From the NCBI GenBank assembly GCA_023382935.1, contig JAHDXL010000002.1, positions 186,001 through 250,000 of the forward strand: a DNA stretch of 64,000 bases, given 5' to 3'. This DNA is from Phycisphaerales bacterium. GTDB taxonomy: Bacteria; Planctomycetota; Phycisphaerae; Phycisphaerales; UBA1924. The notes beneath the pieces were generated by a model. That model worked only from the letters and a program-made list of their open reading frames with translations. It was not told where the DNA came from and made no database searches. The position numbers and the translations under genes were made by a program. Below, in pieces: positions 18,276 through 26,572 of the stretch; position 1 is the first letter of the stretch; the number at the start of each line of letters is the position of its first letter.

Positions 18276-19292
18276 ATGCACGCGGGAATCGACCTGCCGG
18301 GCGAGTTGAAGTCGGTACGGGCTGCGCTGGAGGCCGGACTGGTGCGTGTCACCCGGCGATTCGATGAGCAGTTGTCCTGCGACCTGCCGCCGGTGCGTGA
18401 TTTGTGCGAGCACGTCGAACGCTACCGGGGCAAGATGCTCCGCCCCACGCTGGTCCTGCTCTGCGGGCTGGCCTCGACGCGCGAACAGGGCGAGGCGGCG
18501 CTGACCGACGACCACGTCACGCTGGCAGCGGTGTGCGAAATGGTTCACATGGCCACTCTGGTGCATGACGACGTCCTCGACGAGGCCGATACGCGCCGGC
18601 GCGGGGCGACGGTCAATCGTCTGCGCGGCAACGAGGCGGCGGTGATCCTCGGGGACTACCTCATCGCGGCCGCGTTTCACCTGTGTTCCCAGGCCGGATC
18701 GCAGGAGCCATCGCTGGTGGTGGGGCGTGCCAGCATGGACATGGCCGCCGGGGAACTGCTCCAACTGCATCGCCGCGAGGATTACTCGATCGACGAGGCA
18801 ACGTACTTTGAAATCGTGCGGCGGAAGACCGGGGCGCTGATCGCCGCAGCCTGTCGGCTGGGTGCGCTGGCCTCGGAGGCGAGCCCGGGAGTGTGCGAGG
18901 CCCTCGATGCCTTCGGACGGGCCCTGGGCGTGGCCTTCCAGATCCAGGATGACCTGCTCGACCTGACCGGGCGGCAGGGAGTGGTGGGCAAAAACGTGGG
19001 CAAGGACGCGGAGAAGGGCAAACTGACCCTCCCCGTGATCCACCATCTGGCCGAGTGTTCGGTGCGCCAGCGAGCCGAGAGTTTGTCGATCCTGTTACGC
19101 CTGGCCAGTGGAGAATCGGCGGGGGAGCAACTGGTGCAGGCCCTGAGCGCGACTGGCTCGCTGGTCCACGCCCGGCAGGTGGCGGTGCGACTGGTCCGGG
19201 AAGCGGCCGACTGCCTGTCCGCCCTGCCCGACACCCCGGCCAGGACCATGCTGGAGATTATGGCCCAGTCCGCGGTGGACCGGGCATTCTAG
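18276..19292 (+). CDS. Polyprenyl (octaprenyl-type) diphosphate synthase
   Basis: This 338-residue enzyme condenses isopentenyl diphosphate units into an all-trans polyprenyl diphosphate, usually the side chain of menaquinone or ubiquinone. Both Asp-rich motifs are present: LVHDDVLDEADTRRRG and FQIQDDLLDLTG. The N-terminal GKMLRPTLVLL and GNEAAVILGDYL are typical. An alternative TTG start at 18270, two codons upstream, has better spacing from AGGGAG at 18256-18261. It follows the methyltransferase closely, so the two are likely co-transcribed. The exact chain length cannot be read from the sequence. Confidence 0.88.
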   Translation: MHAGIDLPGELKSVRAALEAGLVRVTRRFDEQLSCDLPPVRDLCEHVERYRGKMLRPTLVLLCGLASTREQGEAALTDDHVTLAAVCEMVHMATLVHDDVLDEADTRRRGATVNRLRGNEAAVILGDYLIAAAFHLCSQAGSQEPSLVVGRASMDMAAGELLQLHRREDYSIDEATYFEIVRRKTGALIAAACRLGALASEASPGVCEALDAFGRALGVAFQIQDDLLDLTGRQGVVGKNVGKDAEKGKLTLPVIHHLAECSVRQRAESLSILLRLASGESAGEQLVQALSATGSLVHARQVAVRLVREAADCLSALPDTPARTMLEIMAQSAVDRAF

Positions 19293-19333
19293 ATGAATTT
19301 GGCGCCGGTGTTTCGGCTCGGGGCAGAGACAGG

Positions 19334-19339
19334 TACAAT
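19334..19339 (+). promoter_or_regulatory. -10 box TACAAT before the Fur-family gene
   Basis: TACAAT (5 of 6 to consensus) lies 7 bases before the ATG at 19347. There is no Shine-Dalgarno site, so the mRNA is probably leaderless. No good -35 is seen. Confidence 0.5.
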
Positions 19340-19346
19340 CCTCACC

Positions 19347-19835
19347 ATGCAGGAGCAGCACCTCCAGGGGCCGCCCGTGCTCTCGGACGAGCACATTCGC
19401 AGCGCCTTCCGTCGGCGCGGACTTCGGTTCACCCGCCAGCGGGCGTCGATCTTCCGGGCGTTGGCTTCGACGACCTCACACCCCACGGCCGACGAGTTGC
19501 TGACATTTGTGCGTGATGAAGACCCGCGCGTCAGCCTGGCGACGATATACAACACGCTAGAGGTGTTCACCGATTCAGGTCTGTGCAGGCGTCTGCCCGG
19601 GGCCTTGGCCTCGAGCGCGTGCCGCTACGACGCGGATACGCGGCACCACGTTCACCTGATCGCAGACAACGGGCAGATCATGGACGTGCCCCCCGAACTT
19701 GGGGCTGAATTGATGGCACACCTGTCCTCTGACACTGTCGCCGAGATCGAGCGGCGGCTGGGTGTGAAAGTCACCCGTGTGGATCTTCGCCTCATCGGGC
19801 AGATTGCCCCGAACGACGGCGGATTTTCTTCGTAG
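19347..19835 (+). CDS. Fur-family transcriptional regulator, Irr/PerR-like
   Basis: This 162-residue metal- or peroxide-responsive repressor has the Fur winged helix: LRFTRQRASIFRALASTTSHPTADEL and RVSLATIYNTLEVFTDSGL. The dimerisation domain has YDADTRHHVHLIADNGQIMDV, where Fur, Zur and PerR normally carry HHHLxCxxCG. The structural-zinc Cys pair is missing here, as in Irr-type members. The signal sensed is therefore uncertain: iron/haem or peroxide rather than zinc. A further ATG at 19293 is in frame, but 19347 fits the family start and the TACAAT box. It appears to be transcribed alone. Confidence 0.85.
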   Translation: MQEQHLQGPPVLSDEHIRSAFRRRGLRFTRQRASIFRALASTTSHPTADELLTFVRDEDPRVSLATIYNTLEVFTDSGLCRRLPGALASSACRYDADTRHHVHLIADNGQIMDVPPELGAELMAHLSSDTVAEIERRLGVKVTRVDLRLIGQIAPNDGGFSS

Positions 19836-19926
19836 TTGGTGTATTCATCAGTACGATAGTTGATGCGCACGGGGCAGGTGTGGCCGATGACCACCTGCCC
19901 GCCTCTGGCGGCCGCGGAGGACCGTG

Positions 19927-20322
19927 ATGAAGCAGCAGCCGATCGAACGTCGCAGGCACGAGCGTTTTGCCACCGCGCCGATGTACACGACCATCTCTGC
20001 CCGAACCTACGACGAGGTGGGCTTCAGCAGGCACGGGCACGCCTACGACATCTCCGAGGGCGGGGTGCGTTTTGAACTTGACCACCCCATCGAGCCGGGA
20101 ACCCCGGTCGACGTGCAGATCCGGCTGCCCGCGGCCTCGGTGGACCAGATGCGAGAAACCCACAATCGACCGATTTACGCGATGGGCAAAGTGGTGTGGT
20201 GCGAGGCCCTTGAGCCTGGGCCTGCCAAACTGGCGGTGGCCTTCTCCTGCTTCGCACATGAGTCCGACCGCGAGCGTCTGCTCAGTCCGCTGCGCACGCA
20301 CGGGTTGGGTCGCGTGGCCTAG
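19927..20322 (+). CDS. PilZ domain protein (c-di-GMP receptor)
   Basis: This 131-residue single-domain PilZ protein has the two c-di-GMP-binding signatures: a RxxxR-type basic segment in ERRRHERF near the N-terminus and D-x-S-x-x-G in YDISEGGVRFEL. It probably binds cyclic di-GMP and controls motility, surface polysaccharide or another output by protein contact; the flagellar cluster lies about 9 kb away. The ATG at 19927 is chosen over the GTG at 19924 because GGAGG at 19916-19920 gives correct spacing. No obvious partner gene is adjacent. Confidence 0.85.
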   Translation: MKQQPIERRRHERFATAPMYTTISARTYDEVGFSRHGHAYDISEGGVRFELDHPIEPGTPVDVQIRLPAASVDQMRETHNRPIYAMGKVVWCEALEPGPAKLAVAFSCFAHESDRERLLSPLRTHGLGRVA

Positions 20323-20343
20323 GCACGGGGCGCCCGGGTGGCG

Positions 20344-20349
20344 TACCCT
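20344..20349 (+). promoter_or_regulatory. TANNNT box (TACCCT) before obg
   Basis: TACCCT lies 5 bases before the GTG start of obg, with no Shine-Dalgarno site. It belongs to the leaderless-start pattern, though here the match is weak. Confidence 0.3.
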
Positions 20350-20354
20350 CTGCC

Positions 20355-21407
20355 GTGTTCGTTGACCAAGTGACCATCTGGGTTCGCGCCGGAAAGGGCG
20401 GTGACGGCTGCGTTTCGTTCCTGCGCGGCGCCTATCGCCCGAAAGGGGGGCCCGACGGGGGCGACGGCGGCCGCGGGGGCGACATCATCTTTGTCGCCGA
20501 TCCCGGTTTGAACACGCTGGTGGACTTCAAGGGCGTGCGGCACTGGTACGCTCGAAGCGGGGAGCAGGGGCGCGGGCGACAGCAGTATGGAAAGGCGGCC
20601 CCCGATTTGGAGATCCGCGTGCCGGCGGGCACGATGATCTTCAACGACGAGACCGGCGAACTGATGCACGACATGCAGCCGGGCGACCGTGTGGTGATCG
20701 CTAGGGGGGGGCGCGGCGGCTTTGGCAATGAACACTTCAAGAGTTCGACGAACCAGACGCCGAGGCAGTCGACCCCCGGCGAACCGGGCGAGGAATACAC
20801 GCTACGCCTGGAACTGCGGCTGATCGCCGACGTGGGCATCGTCGGGCTGCCCAACGCGGGCAAGTCGACCCTCCTGTCGGCCATCACGCGGGCCCATCCG
20901 AAGATCGCCGATTACCCGTTCACGACGCTGTCGCCGCAGTTAGGCATCGCCGAACTGGATCGCCAGCGGCGCATCGTGTTCGCGGACATCCCGGGGTTGA
21001 TCGACGGGGCGGCCGAGGGCGCCGGGCTGGGACATGACTTCCTGCGGCACATCGCGCGCACGCGAGTGATCGTGCACCTGATCGACCCGCTGCCGGCCGA
21101 TTCGACTCCCTGGGCCAGTTACCGGCTGATTCGCCAGGAACTCGAGGCGTATTCGATCGAACTGGCCGAGAAGCCGGAGTTGATCGTCATCAACAAGGCC
21201 GACCTGTTCGTCGAGGAAAGCGAGTTGCAGGACTTGGTCCGAACCTTCCGCGCTCAACTCCGGCTGGGCGGCAACGTGGAGGTCATGACCATCAGCGCCG
21301 GCACGCGGCAGGGCCTGACGGAGTTGCTCGAGCGCCTGTGGACCATGCTTCGCGGGCGCACGCAGATCGAGACGGGCTGGAAGGCCGAGCCGGATTCAGT
21401 CTCGTGA
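20355..21407 (+). CDS. obg: GTPase Obg (CgtA), ribosome assembly
   Basis: Obg is an essential GTPase acting in large-subunit ribosome maturation and stress control. The 350-residue protein has the glycine-rich Obg fold at the N-terminus (GGPDGGDGGRGGD and RGGRGGFGNEHF). The G domain follows with G1 GLPNAGKST, G3 DIPGLIDGA and G4 NKAD. A short tail follows the G domain; the optional C-terminal OCT domain is lacking. The start is GTG (VFVDQVTIWV). Its last 12 bases overlap the end of the convergent TlyA-like gene. Confidence 0.93.
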   Translation: MFVDQVTIWVRAGKGGDGCVSFLRGAYRPKGGPDGGDGGRGGDIIFVADPGLNTLVDFKGVRHWYARSGEQGRGRQQYGKAAPDLEIRVPAGTMIFNDETGELMHDMQPGDRVVIARGGRGGFGNEHFKSSTNQTPRQSTPGEPGEEYTLRLELRLIADVGIVGLPNAGKSTLLSAITRAHPKIADYPFTTLSPQLGIAELDRQRRIVFADIPGLIDGAAEGAGLGHDFLRHIARTRVIVHLIDPLPADSTPWASYRLIRQELEAYSIELAEKPELIVINKADLFVEESELQDLVRTFRAQLRLGGNVEVMTISAGTRQGLTELLERLWTMLRGRTQIETGWKAEPDSVS

Positions 21408-22004
21408 CGGACCTTCCATGCGCACCAGGGCGAGCCACTCGCGGTTTCCGGTGCTCTTGCCTTTGCCGCCGCGGATCGGGCTTTCCACGAGCCCTTCGAC
21501 GCTGAATCCCATCGAACGAATCTGTGCACAGGTCTGTTCAACCACGGCTTCGGCGGCACAGTCTTCGAGCACGCCGCGACGGGCGCCGGGACCGGCGTGC
21601 TGCTCGTAGTGCGGCTTGATGAGTGTGATGATGAGGCCATCGGCGGCGAGCCAGCGCTGGGCCGCCGGCAGGGCGTGCTGCTGTCGCGTCCAACTCAGGT
21701 CGACGACAACCATCCGGGCCAGCCCGGCGGCGACGAGGTCGGGCGGCGGGTCGGTATGAAGCGCGTTGCAGCGCTCCATTACCACGACGCGCGGATCCTT
21801 GCGGAGTTTCCAGTCCAGCACGCCATAGCCGGTGTCGACCGCGTAGACGCGCAAGGCCCCGGCCTGGAGCAGGCAATCCGTGAATCCGCCTGTACTGCAT
21901 CCCAGGTCGGCGCAGACCCAGCCGATTGGGCGCACGTTGAAGGCATCCAGGGCGGCCTGGAGTTTGAGCCCGCCGCGGCTGGCGAAATGGCGTTCCCCGG
22001 TCAA
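21396..22004 (-). CDS. TlyA/FtsJ-like rRNA methyltransferase lacking the S4 domain
   Basis: This 202-residue protein matches the catalytic part of TlyA: the hallmark SRGGLKLQAALDAF, SAM-binding DLGCSTGGFTDCLLQAGA, YAVDTGYGVLDWKLR, VVDLSW, and the LIKPHYEQ Lys. In TlyA (2'-O-methylation of 16S and 23S rRNA) an S4 RNA-binding domain of about 60 residues precedes this; here the protein starts right at the RGGLK segment. It overlaps the lpxI gene by 4 bases (ATGA), implying translational coupling, and overlaps obg convergently by 12 bases. The loss of S4 may change target choice. Confidence 0.82.
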   Translation of the reverse strand: MTGERHFASRGGLKLQAALDAFNVRPIGWVCADLGCSTGGFTDCLLQAGALRVYAVDTGYGVLDWKLRKDPRVVVMERCNALHTDPPPDLVAAGLARMVVVDLSWTRQQHALPAAQRWLAADGLIITLIKPHYEQHAGPGARRGVLEDCAAEAVVEQTCAQIRSMGFSVEGLVESPIRGGKGKSTGNREWLALVRMEGPSRD

Positions 22005-22960
22005 TGCAGGAAACTCACCGGCTTGATCTCGTGGACGCTCGAGGCCGGGCCGGTGCGATCACGCGAGACCGGCACGCCGACGATCGAGATGCCCAGCCGG
22101 TCGGCGGTGTCGATCATGCGCTCGCGTTCGAGCATGATGACGTCGCCAGCCGCCAAGGCCAAGCATCGTCCGCCGTTGGCGTGCATGTGCTTGATGGTGC
22201 GGATGCCGACGGTTGGGACGTCCGATCTCCGGTCATGCCCGACGCGGGCGCCCTTGCACAGCACCCAGCCGCGGGCCTTGCACAGCAGCCCGACGCGGTC
22301 GATCATGCGGTCAGTCCCTTCGACGGCCTCCACCGCGATCACGTCGCGTTCGCGCACCGCCACGGCCTGTCCGACGTCGAGGCGCAGCATGTCGCTGAGG
22401 ATCGGCCACACAAAGTCGATGTCGGCCAACTGCTGGCGCGTTGGGCGTGTCTGTGTCATCACGCCTGGCGAGGAGAGTTGGTCGGGGATGGGGTAGGTCG
22501 AGTCGAGGAGGGACACGCCGTCGCGGTCGAGTTCCTCGGCTACCGCCGCGAGGACGGCGTGCGAGCGCCGGTCGTGGCGCACGTGCCGATACCAGGCGAT
22601 CATGGTGCGGGCGTCGGGAATGTTCTTGAACATCCGCCACGGATCGTGCATGAGCCGGGCCTTGTCAACGTTTCCGACCATGATGGCATGGCGCACCCCC
22701 AGTCCGCGCAGGATGCGGGCCCAACTGCCGATGCGGAGCAGACCAACCTCGCGGAAAGTCGAGCAGATGCGGGGAAGTTCCCGCTCATACTGACGGCACA
22801 GCCCGAGCCCATGTACCGGGTGCCCGTTCTGCCGAAGGCCGCGAGCGACTGCCAGAGGCAACTGGCCGCCCCCGGCGATCAATCCGATCGGGGTCGGGGG
22901 AACCGGGGGATCCGGCAGAATGGTGAGGGCGCCTGCCGTGGATGATCGCTCGCTTGCCAT
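22001..22960 (-). CDS. lpxI: UDP-2,3-diacylglucosamine pyrophosphatase LpxI
   Basis: LpxI hydrolyses UDP-2,3-diacylglucosamine to lipid X and UMP in the lipid A pathway, replacing LpxH in many Gram-negative bacteria. The 319-residue protein has the DUF1009/LpxI layout: N-terminal IGLIAGGGQLPLAVARGL, HAIMVGNVDKARL, a middle DGVSLLDSTYPIPD, and the C-terminal GQAVAVRERDVIAVEAVEGTDRM with VPTVGIRTIKHMHANGG. Its presence implies lipopolysaccharide-like lipid A. The downstream TlyA-like gene overlaps by 4 bases. No other lpx gene is in the window. Confidence 0.92.
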   Translation of the reverse strand: MASERSSTAGALTILPDPPVPPTPIGLIAGGGQLPLAVARGLRQNGHPVHGLGLCRQYERELPRICSTFREVGLLRIGSWARILRGLGVRHAIMVGNVDKARLMHDPWRMFKNIPDARTMIAWYRHVRHDRRSHAVLAAVAEELDRDGVSLLDSTYPIPDQLSSPGVMTQTRPTRQQLADIDFVWPILSDMLRLDVGQAVAVRERDVIAVEAVEGTDRMIDRVGLLCKARGWVLCKGARVGHDRRSDVPTVGIRTIKHMHANGGRCLALAAGDVIMLERERMIDTADRLGISIVGVPVSRDRTGPASSVHEIKPVSFLH

Positions 22961-23185
22961 CGCTGCAATAAGTCTCCATCGCGCAAAGGCCGAAGTTTAG
23001 ACGAACCCTGCCCGGATCGAGCGCACGGAACCTTGTTCTGGACGACCCGACGCCCTGTCCCAGATGAACGGCGTCGTGAACGAAGCGGCCAAATCCAGTT
23101 ATGGGGAGTATATCGTGAAGCGCCGACTTCTCTCGCGAGCAAAAACGCCGGTTCAGTGCTCGACGGTGGTCGATAGACAGGCCCG

Positions 23186-23422
23186 ATGTCGTCCGTCGGT
23201 CGTCGTTCTTCGAACCCGCAGAGTCCGAGGCCTTGGATCGGCGTGCGGTTCGTCTGCGCGGGGGCCTATCAGCGGGTGTTTCGGAACGTGGACGGGTCGG
23301 GGTACGTCGCACGTTGTCCGTCCTGCGGCAAGTGCTTGCGCTTCACGGTGGCTCCGGGGGGCTCGAAGGAACGGTTCTTCGAGGTGACCTGCGAGGGAGG
23401 CTTCGCGGCGCGAGTCGAGTAG
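23186..23422 (+). CDS. Small Cys-rich (zinc-ribbon-like) protein
   Basis: This 78-residue protein has a CPSCGKC knuckle (C44, C47, C50) plus C24 and C69, arranged as a likely single zinc ribbon. Between C24 and the knuckle lies the segment AYQRVFRNVDGSGYVARC, which I believe recurs in planctomycete proteins, but I could not check this. The function is unknown. The gap to the next gene is only 9 bases, so it may head the 23.2-29.0 kb gene run. No clear Shine-Dalgarno site is seen. The 225 bases upstream, to the divergent lpxI, hold no recognisable element. Confidence 0.6.
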   Translation: MSSVGRRSSNPQSPRPWIGVRFVCAGAYQRVFRNVDGSGYVARCPSCGKCLRFTVAPGGSKERFFEVTCEGGFAARVE

Positions 23423-23425
23423 ACT
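23420..23425 (+). promoter_or_regulatory. TANNNT box (TAGACT) before the gene at 23432
   Basis: TAGACT lies exactly 6 bases before the ATG at 23432 and overlaps the TAG stop codon of the previous small gene. No Shine-Dalgarno site is present. Confidence 0.35.
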
Positions 23426-23431
23426 TGGGCC

Positions 23432-23998
23432 ATGAGCCTCGGAAACCCGGCCTATTCGGTTGCCCGCCCCACCCGTCGCTGTGCCGCCACGGACGTTGAG
23501 ATCAAGCCGGGCGAGTGTTTCATTGCCACCCTGGTCGAGAGACCGGGCGAGGAAGACCTCGAGCGGCTGGATTTTTCCCTCGACGCCTGGGAGGGCGGTG
23601 CGAGGCCGGTGGCGCCGCTCCGGCTGTTTGGGTTTTGGAAGTCATGCTTGAGCGATGCGGAGCCGAACGCTCGCCAGTTGCTTGACGATGACGAACTGCT
23701 CGATCTGTTTGAGCAGTTGGCCGAGACCACCGACGAGAAGCGTGTCGCGTTCCGCTTTGTGCTGGCGCTGGTCCTGATCCGCAAACGCCTGCTGGCGTAC
23801 GAGGGCGGCGTGCCAGCGGTCGTCGGTTCGGGAAAGCCGGGGCTGCTGCGCGTGCGCCGGCGGCGCGATGCAGCGGGCGAGGTGATTCAGGTCGTCGACC
23901 CCGGTATGGACGATGCGGCCGTGGAAGCGGCCACGGAACAGATCGGGCGCATCATGAACCTTGACGCATCCAGGCCCCCACGCGGAGGAGAAGGTTGA
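23432..23998 (+). CDS. Conserved hypothetical protein, first of a coupled run
   Basis: This 188-residue soluble protein has no signal peptide or membrane helix. The N-terminal part has two cysteines (C17 and C29, CAATDVEIKPGEC) that could form half of a metal site. An acidic helical segment follows (LLDDDELLDLFEQLAE), then a basic FRFVLALVLIRKRLL helix and a short beta section (LLRVRRRRDAAG). I do not recognise a family. Its stop codon overlaps the TTG start of the next gene (TTGA), so it is translationally coupled to the lipoprotein. Confidence 0.65.
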   Translation: MSLGNPAYSVARPTRRCAATDVEIKPGECFIATLVERPGEEDLERLDFSLDAWEGGARPVAPLRLFGFWKSCLSDAEPNARQLLDDDELLDLFEQLAETTDEKRVAFRFVLALVLIRKRLLAYEGGVPAVVGSGKPGLLRVRRRRDAAGEVIQVVDPGMDDAAVEAATEQIGRIMNLDASRPPRGGEG

Positions 23999-24906
23999 AC
24001 CGGCGGCATGCGCTCTGCGGCGCGACGTGGCGAGATGGCATCCCGCGGCTGCTCCGGCTGCTGCTGTGTGTCTGCATCGCGACGGGCGCGGTCGGCTGCC
24101 GCGGAGGGGTCCGCAAGCCGCACCCGGTGCCGGGAGTCACCGCGGCCCAGATCGTCGAGGCTCACAACGCTCGCGTGCGATCGCTCGATCGACTGTGGGC
24201 CCGCACGAGCGTGCAGGTGACGTCGAAAAACGAGAAGGGGCGGCGACTGCGCGACCAGGGCGACGGGCACCTGCAAATTGTGCAGCCGTCGTCGGTATTG
24301 CTGTCGCTGGGCAAACTGGGTCAAACGCAGTTGTACCTCGGGTCGAACGACCAGATCTACTGGTGGATCGACCTGATGGACTCAAACGACAAGATCGCAC
24401 TGGTTGGTCGTCACAGTCTGGTGACCAGTGAGAAGGCTGGATTGCTCGGCGTGCCGGTGCCGCCGCGTGACCTGATCCACCTGCTGGGCATCACCACGCT
24501 CCCTGAGCAGGTCGCGCAGCAGGACATCACATGGGACGCCGACGCGAGGGCTGGCCTGGAAACTCCGACCGACAGCGGATCAAGGCGGCTGTGGTTTGAC
24601 GTGTCCTCGATGGAGCCGGTGGCGGTTGAACTGATGGACGCACATGGGCGTGTGGTGCTGACGGCCCGCCTGGAGCGCTATGCGCCGGTCAATGTCGTCG
24701 GCGACGCAACGCTCAAGCCGAGGGCGCCCGAGCAGGCCAACATCACCTATTCCGATGACGGCACTCGGGTGAAAATTTCGCTGTACGCGGCGGAGAATCG
24801 CCCGATCCGCCCGACGGCCTTCGACTTCGAGAGGCTGGTCAAGGGCCTCGGCGTCGACACGTTGTACGATCTGGACGCGCCGTCCGCAATCACACAGCAG
24901 CCATGA
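23995..24906 (+). CDS. Lipoprotein with LolA/LolB-like features
   Basis: This 303-residue protein starts with TTG and has GGAGGAGAAGG just upstream. A positive, hydrophobic signal ends in the lipobox GAVGC (C35), so it is a lipoprotein. The body is beta-rich, with segments resembling the half-barrel of LolA/LolB-type outer-membrane proteins (for example DRLWARTSVQVTSKNEKG, GHLQIVQPSSVLLSLGK, and RLWFDVSSMEPVAVELMD). The fold assignment is inference. It overlaps both neighbours by 4 bases (TTGA, ATGA), so its product may work with the RDD membrane protein encoded next. Confidence 0.7.
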   Translation: MNRRHALCGATWRDGIPRLLRLLLCVCIATGAVGCRGGVRKPHPVPGVTAAQIVEAHNARVRSLDRLWARTSVQVTSKNEKGRRLRDQGDGHLQIVQPSSVLLSLGKLGQTQLYLGSNDQIYWWIDLMDSNDKIALVGRHSLVTSEKAGLLGVPVPPRDLIHLLGITTLPEQVAQQDITWDADARAGLETPTDSGSRRLWFDVSSMEPVAVELMDAHGRVVLTARLERYAPVNVVGDATLKPRAPEQANITYSDDGTRVKISLYAAENRPIRPTAFDFERLVKGLGVDTLYDLDAPSAITQQP

Positions 24907-26453
24907 AGGGACGATCGCTGCATCTTCGAGTGCTTTGCCTGCTGGCGGCGGTGCTGGGCTGGAGCGCAGCCGCGCGAGCGCAGACGAGCGTGTGCTCGCC
25001 GCCGGATGACCAGACTGGGCGTTCGCATGCGTGGGCGGTCATCCCTGACCACGTTGATCGTGTGGAGGCTGGGGCTTGCGTGCTGGTGCATGCTCCGCCG
25101 CGCAGCGGGGATCACGCGACGGAAAGCGGCTTTGTGCAGTTGGCGCGCACCTTCCAGGAATGGCCTCGAGCGCTTGCCGCCTGGGGGGAGCGCGTGTACC
25201 TGGTCTTTCAGCAGCCCGGTAAAGACGGGGCGACGCTGGTGCGGGCCCGCTCGCTGTCGGCTGTTGATCGCGGGCTTGGCTGGGACTATGAACCGCTCGA
25301 TCGCCTCGAGCCGTACCCGACCCTGGTCACCCGCGGCAACGTGGTGTGCAGCGCCGCGTGGAGAGATCTGCTGCTTGTCATCTCCGCTCTCGATGATGGC
25401 ACGCACACGCTCAGCCTGCTGGAGAACGAAGCGTGGCACGACCTGGAACTGCCCGCACCAGCCGATGGAAAGTGGTTGGCCTGGTCAGGACGCGAAGGAC
25501 TCTCCGTCGGACGCGTGGGTCCGGGCGGAATGGATACGTGGACGCTGGAGGCAGACCATGTCCGGGATGGAGCAGCATGGCGGGTCCAGCCCGGTTTCGA
25601 GGCCCGCGCTGCCGGCCGGCAGTTTCCCGTTGACGGGCTTCTGGTCGAGGTCGAGCGCGACCGGTCGGTGTTGGTGGTGCGCATGCTGCTGCCGGGGGAG
25701 GCCCCGATTCGCACGGCATCGCTCCCGGTCCACGATCGCGCGATGCTGATGCCCCTGTCTGCGCAGGGCCCGCGACTGCTGATGCTTCGCTGGGCCGGCG
25801 CGGACCAGGCGGAGGAAACATACCCACGCCTGGAAGTGATCGAGTTGTCGGTGGGGACGGGGGCGGTGCTCTATGAAGGCATGGCGCCGCGATCGGACGT
25901 GCTTTCGCCCGGCGAGTTTCGCATGCTGGCCACCATGCTGGTGGCCCTTTTGATCGGTGTGCTGGTCATCGTGCTCAAGGGCGACCTTGACCAGGACGCG
26001 GTGCCACTGCCGCCGAACACTGCTCTGGCCGGCGCCGGGCGGCGCCTGCTTGGCTCGCTTGTTGATCTGGTCATTGCTGCCCACATCACGGCATTGCTCT
26101 ATGGGGTCAAGACGGCCGACCTGCTGGGGTTGTCGGTGCTCGTCCAGCCGGGGGGGCAATGGACGGCCATTCCGATGATGTTCATCGTCGGCGGGCTGAT
26201 CGGCACACTCTGCGAGTGGGGATTCTCACGCACCATCGGCAAGTTCGTCTTCGGGTGTCGGGTGGTGCGAGTCCGCGGGAAGGTGGGGGCCAGACCTGGC
26301 CTGGTCGCAAGCCTGATCCGAAATGGGATCAAGTGGCTCATGCCCCCGGTGGCGGCCATGGCGGGGCTGGACCAGAACACCCGACATCGGGGGGATCAAC
26401 TGGCCGGGGTGGCGGTCGTGATCGACCTGGAACCGGTGATTCCGGGCGACTGA
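24903..26453 (+). CDS. Exported protein with C-terminal RDD membrane domain
   Basis: This 516-residue protein begins with a signal peptide (residues 1-27, ending ARAQ). A roughly 310-residue extracytoplasmic beta-rich region follows (WAVIPDHVDRVEAGA, VYLVFQQPG, VLLISALDDGTH), then a membrane helix near residues 342-360 (TMLVALLIGVLVIVLKG). The C-terminal RDD domain has AGAGRRLLGSLVDLVIAAHI, with the defining Arg and Asp, and two further helices. RDD proteins are often linked to transport or export. The beta-rich part may be a propeller. The start overlaps the lipoprotein stop (ATGA). Confidence 0.78.
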   Translation: MKGRSLHLRVLCLLAAVLGWSAAARAQTSVCSPPDDQTGRSHAWAVIPDHVDRVEAGACVLVHAPPRSGDHATESGFVQLARTFQEWPRALAAWGERVYLVFQQPGKDGATLVRARSLSAVDRGLGWDYEPLDRLEPYPTLVTRGNVVCSAAWRDLLLVISALDDGTHTLSLLENEAWHDLELPAPADGKWLAWSGREGLSVGRVGPGGMDTWTLEADHVRDGAAWRVQPGFEARAAGRQFPVDGLLVEVERDRSVLVVRMLLPGEAPIRTASLPVHDRAMLMPLSAQGPRLLMLRWAGADQAEETYPRLEVIELSVGTGAVLYEGMAPRSDVLSPGEFRMLATMLVALLIGVLVIVLKGDLDQDAVPLPPNTALAGAGRRLLGSLVDLVIAAHITALLYGVKTADLLGLSVLVQPGGQWTAIPMMFIVGGLIGTLCEWGFSRTIGKFVFGCRVVRVRGKVGARPGLVASLIRNGIKWLMPPVAAMAGLDQNTRHRGDQLAGVAVVIDLEPVIPGD

Positions 26454-26572
26454 TCGCGCGGGTTCTGCCGAACCGCAGCGGATGCGCGTGGGACCGATGG
26501 CTCGATGTTGGACCCGGCCCCGCACTTCCGATATGTGGAAGGGCGCAAGTCGTGCGCGCACGGAGGCGGTGC

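Noticed and set aside
23064-23185. Small + strand frame before the Cys-rich gene
   Set aside because: No ribosome site, no recognisable protein features, and it overlaps the better-supported gene at 23186 in another frame.
26159-26572. 5' extension of the TPR gene overlapping the RDD gene
   Set aside because: The RDD protein is clear to its stop at 26453 and the TTG at 26573 has an ideal GGAGG site.
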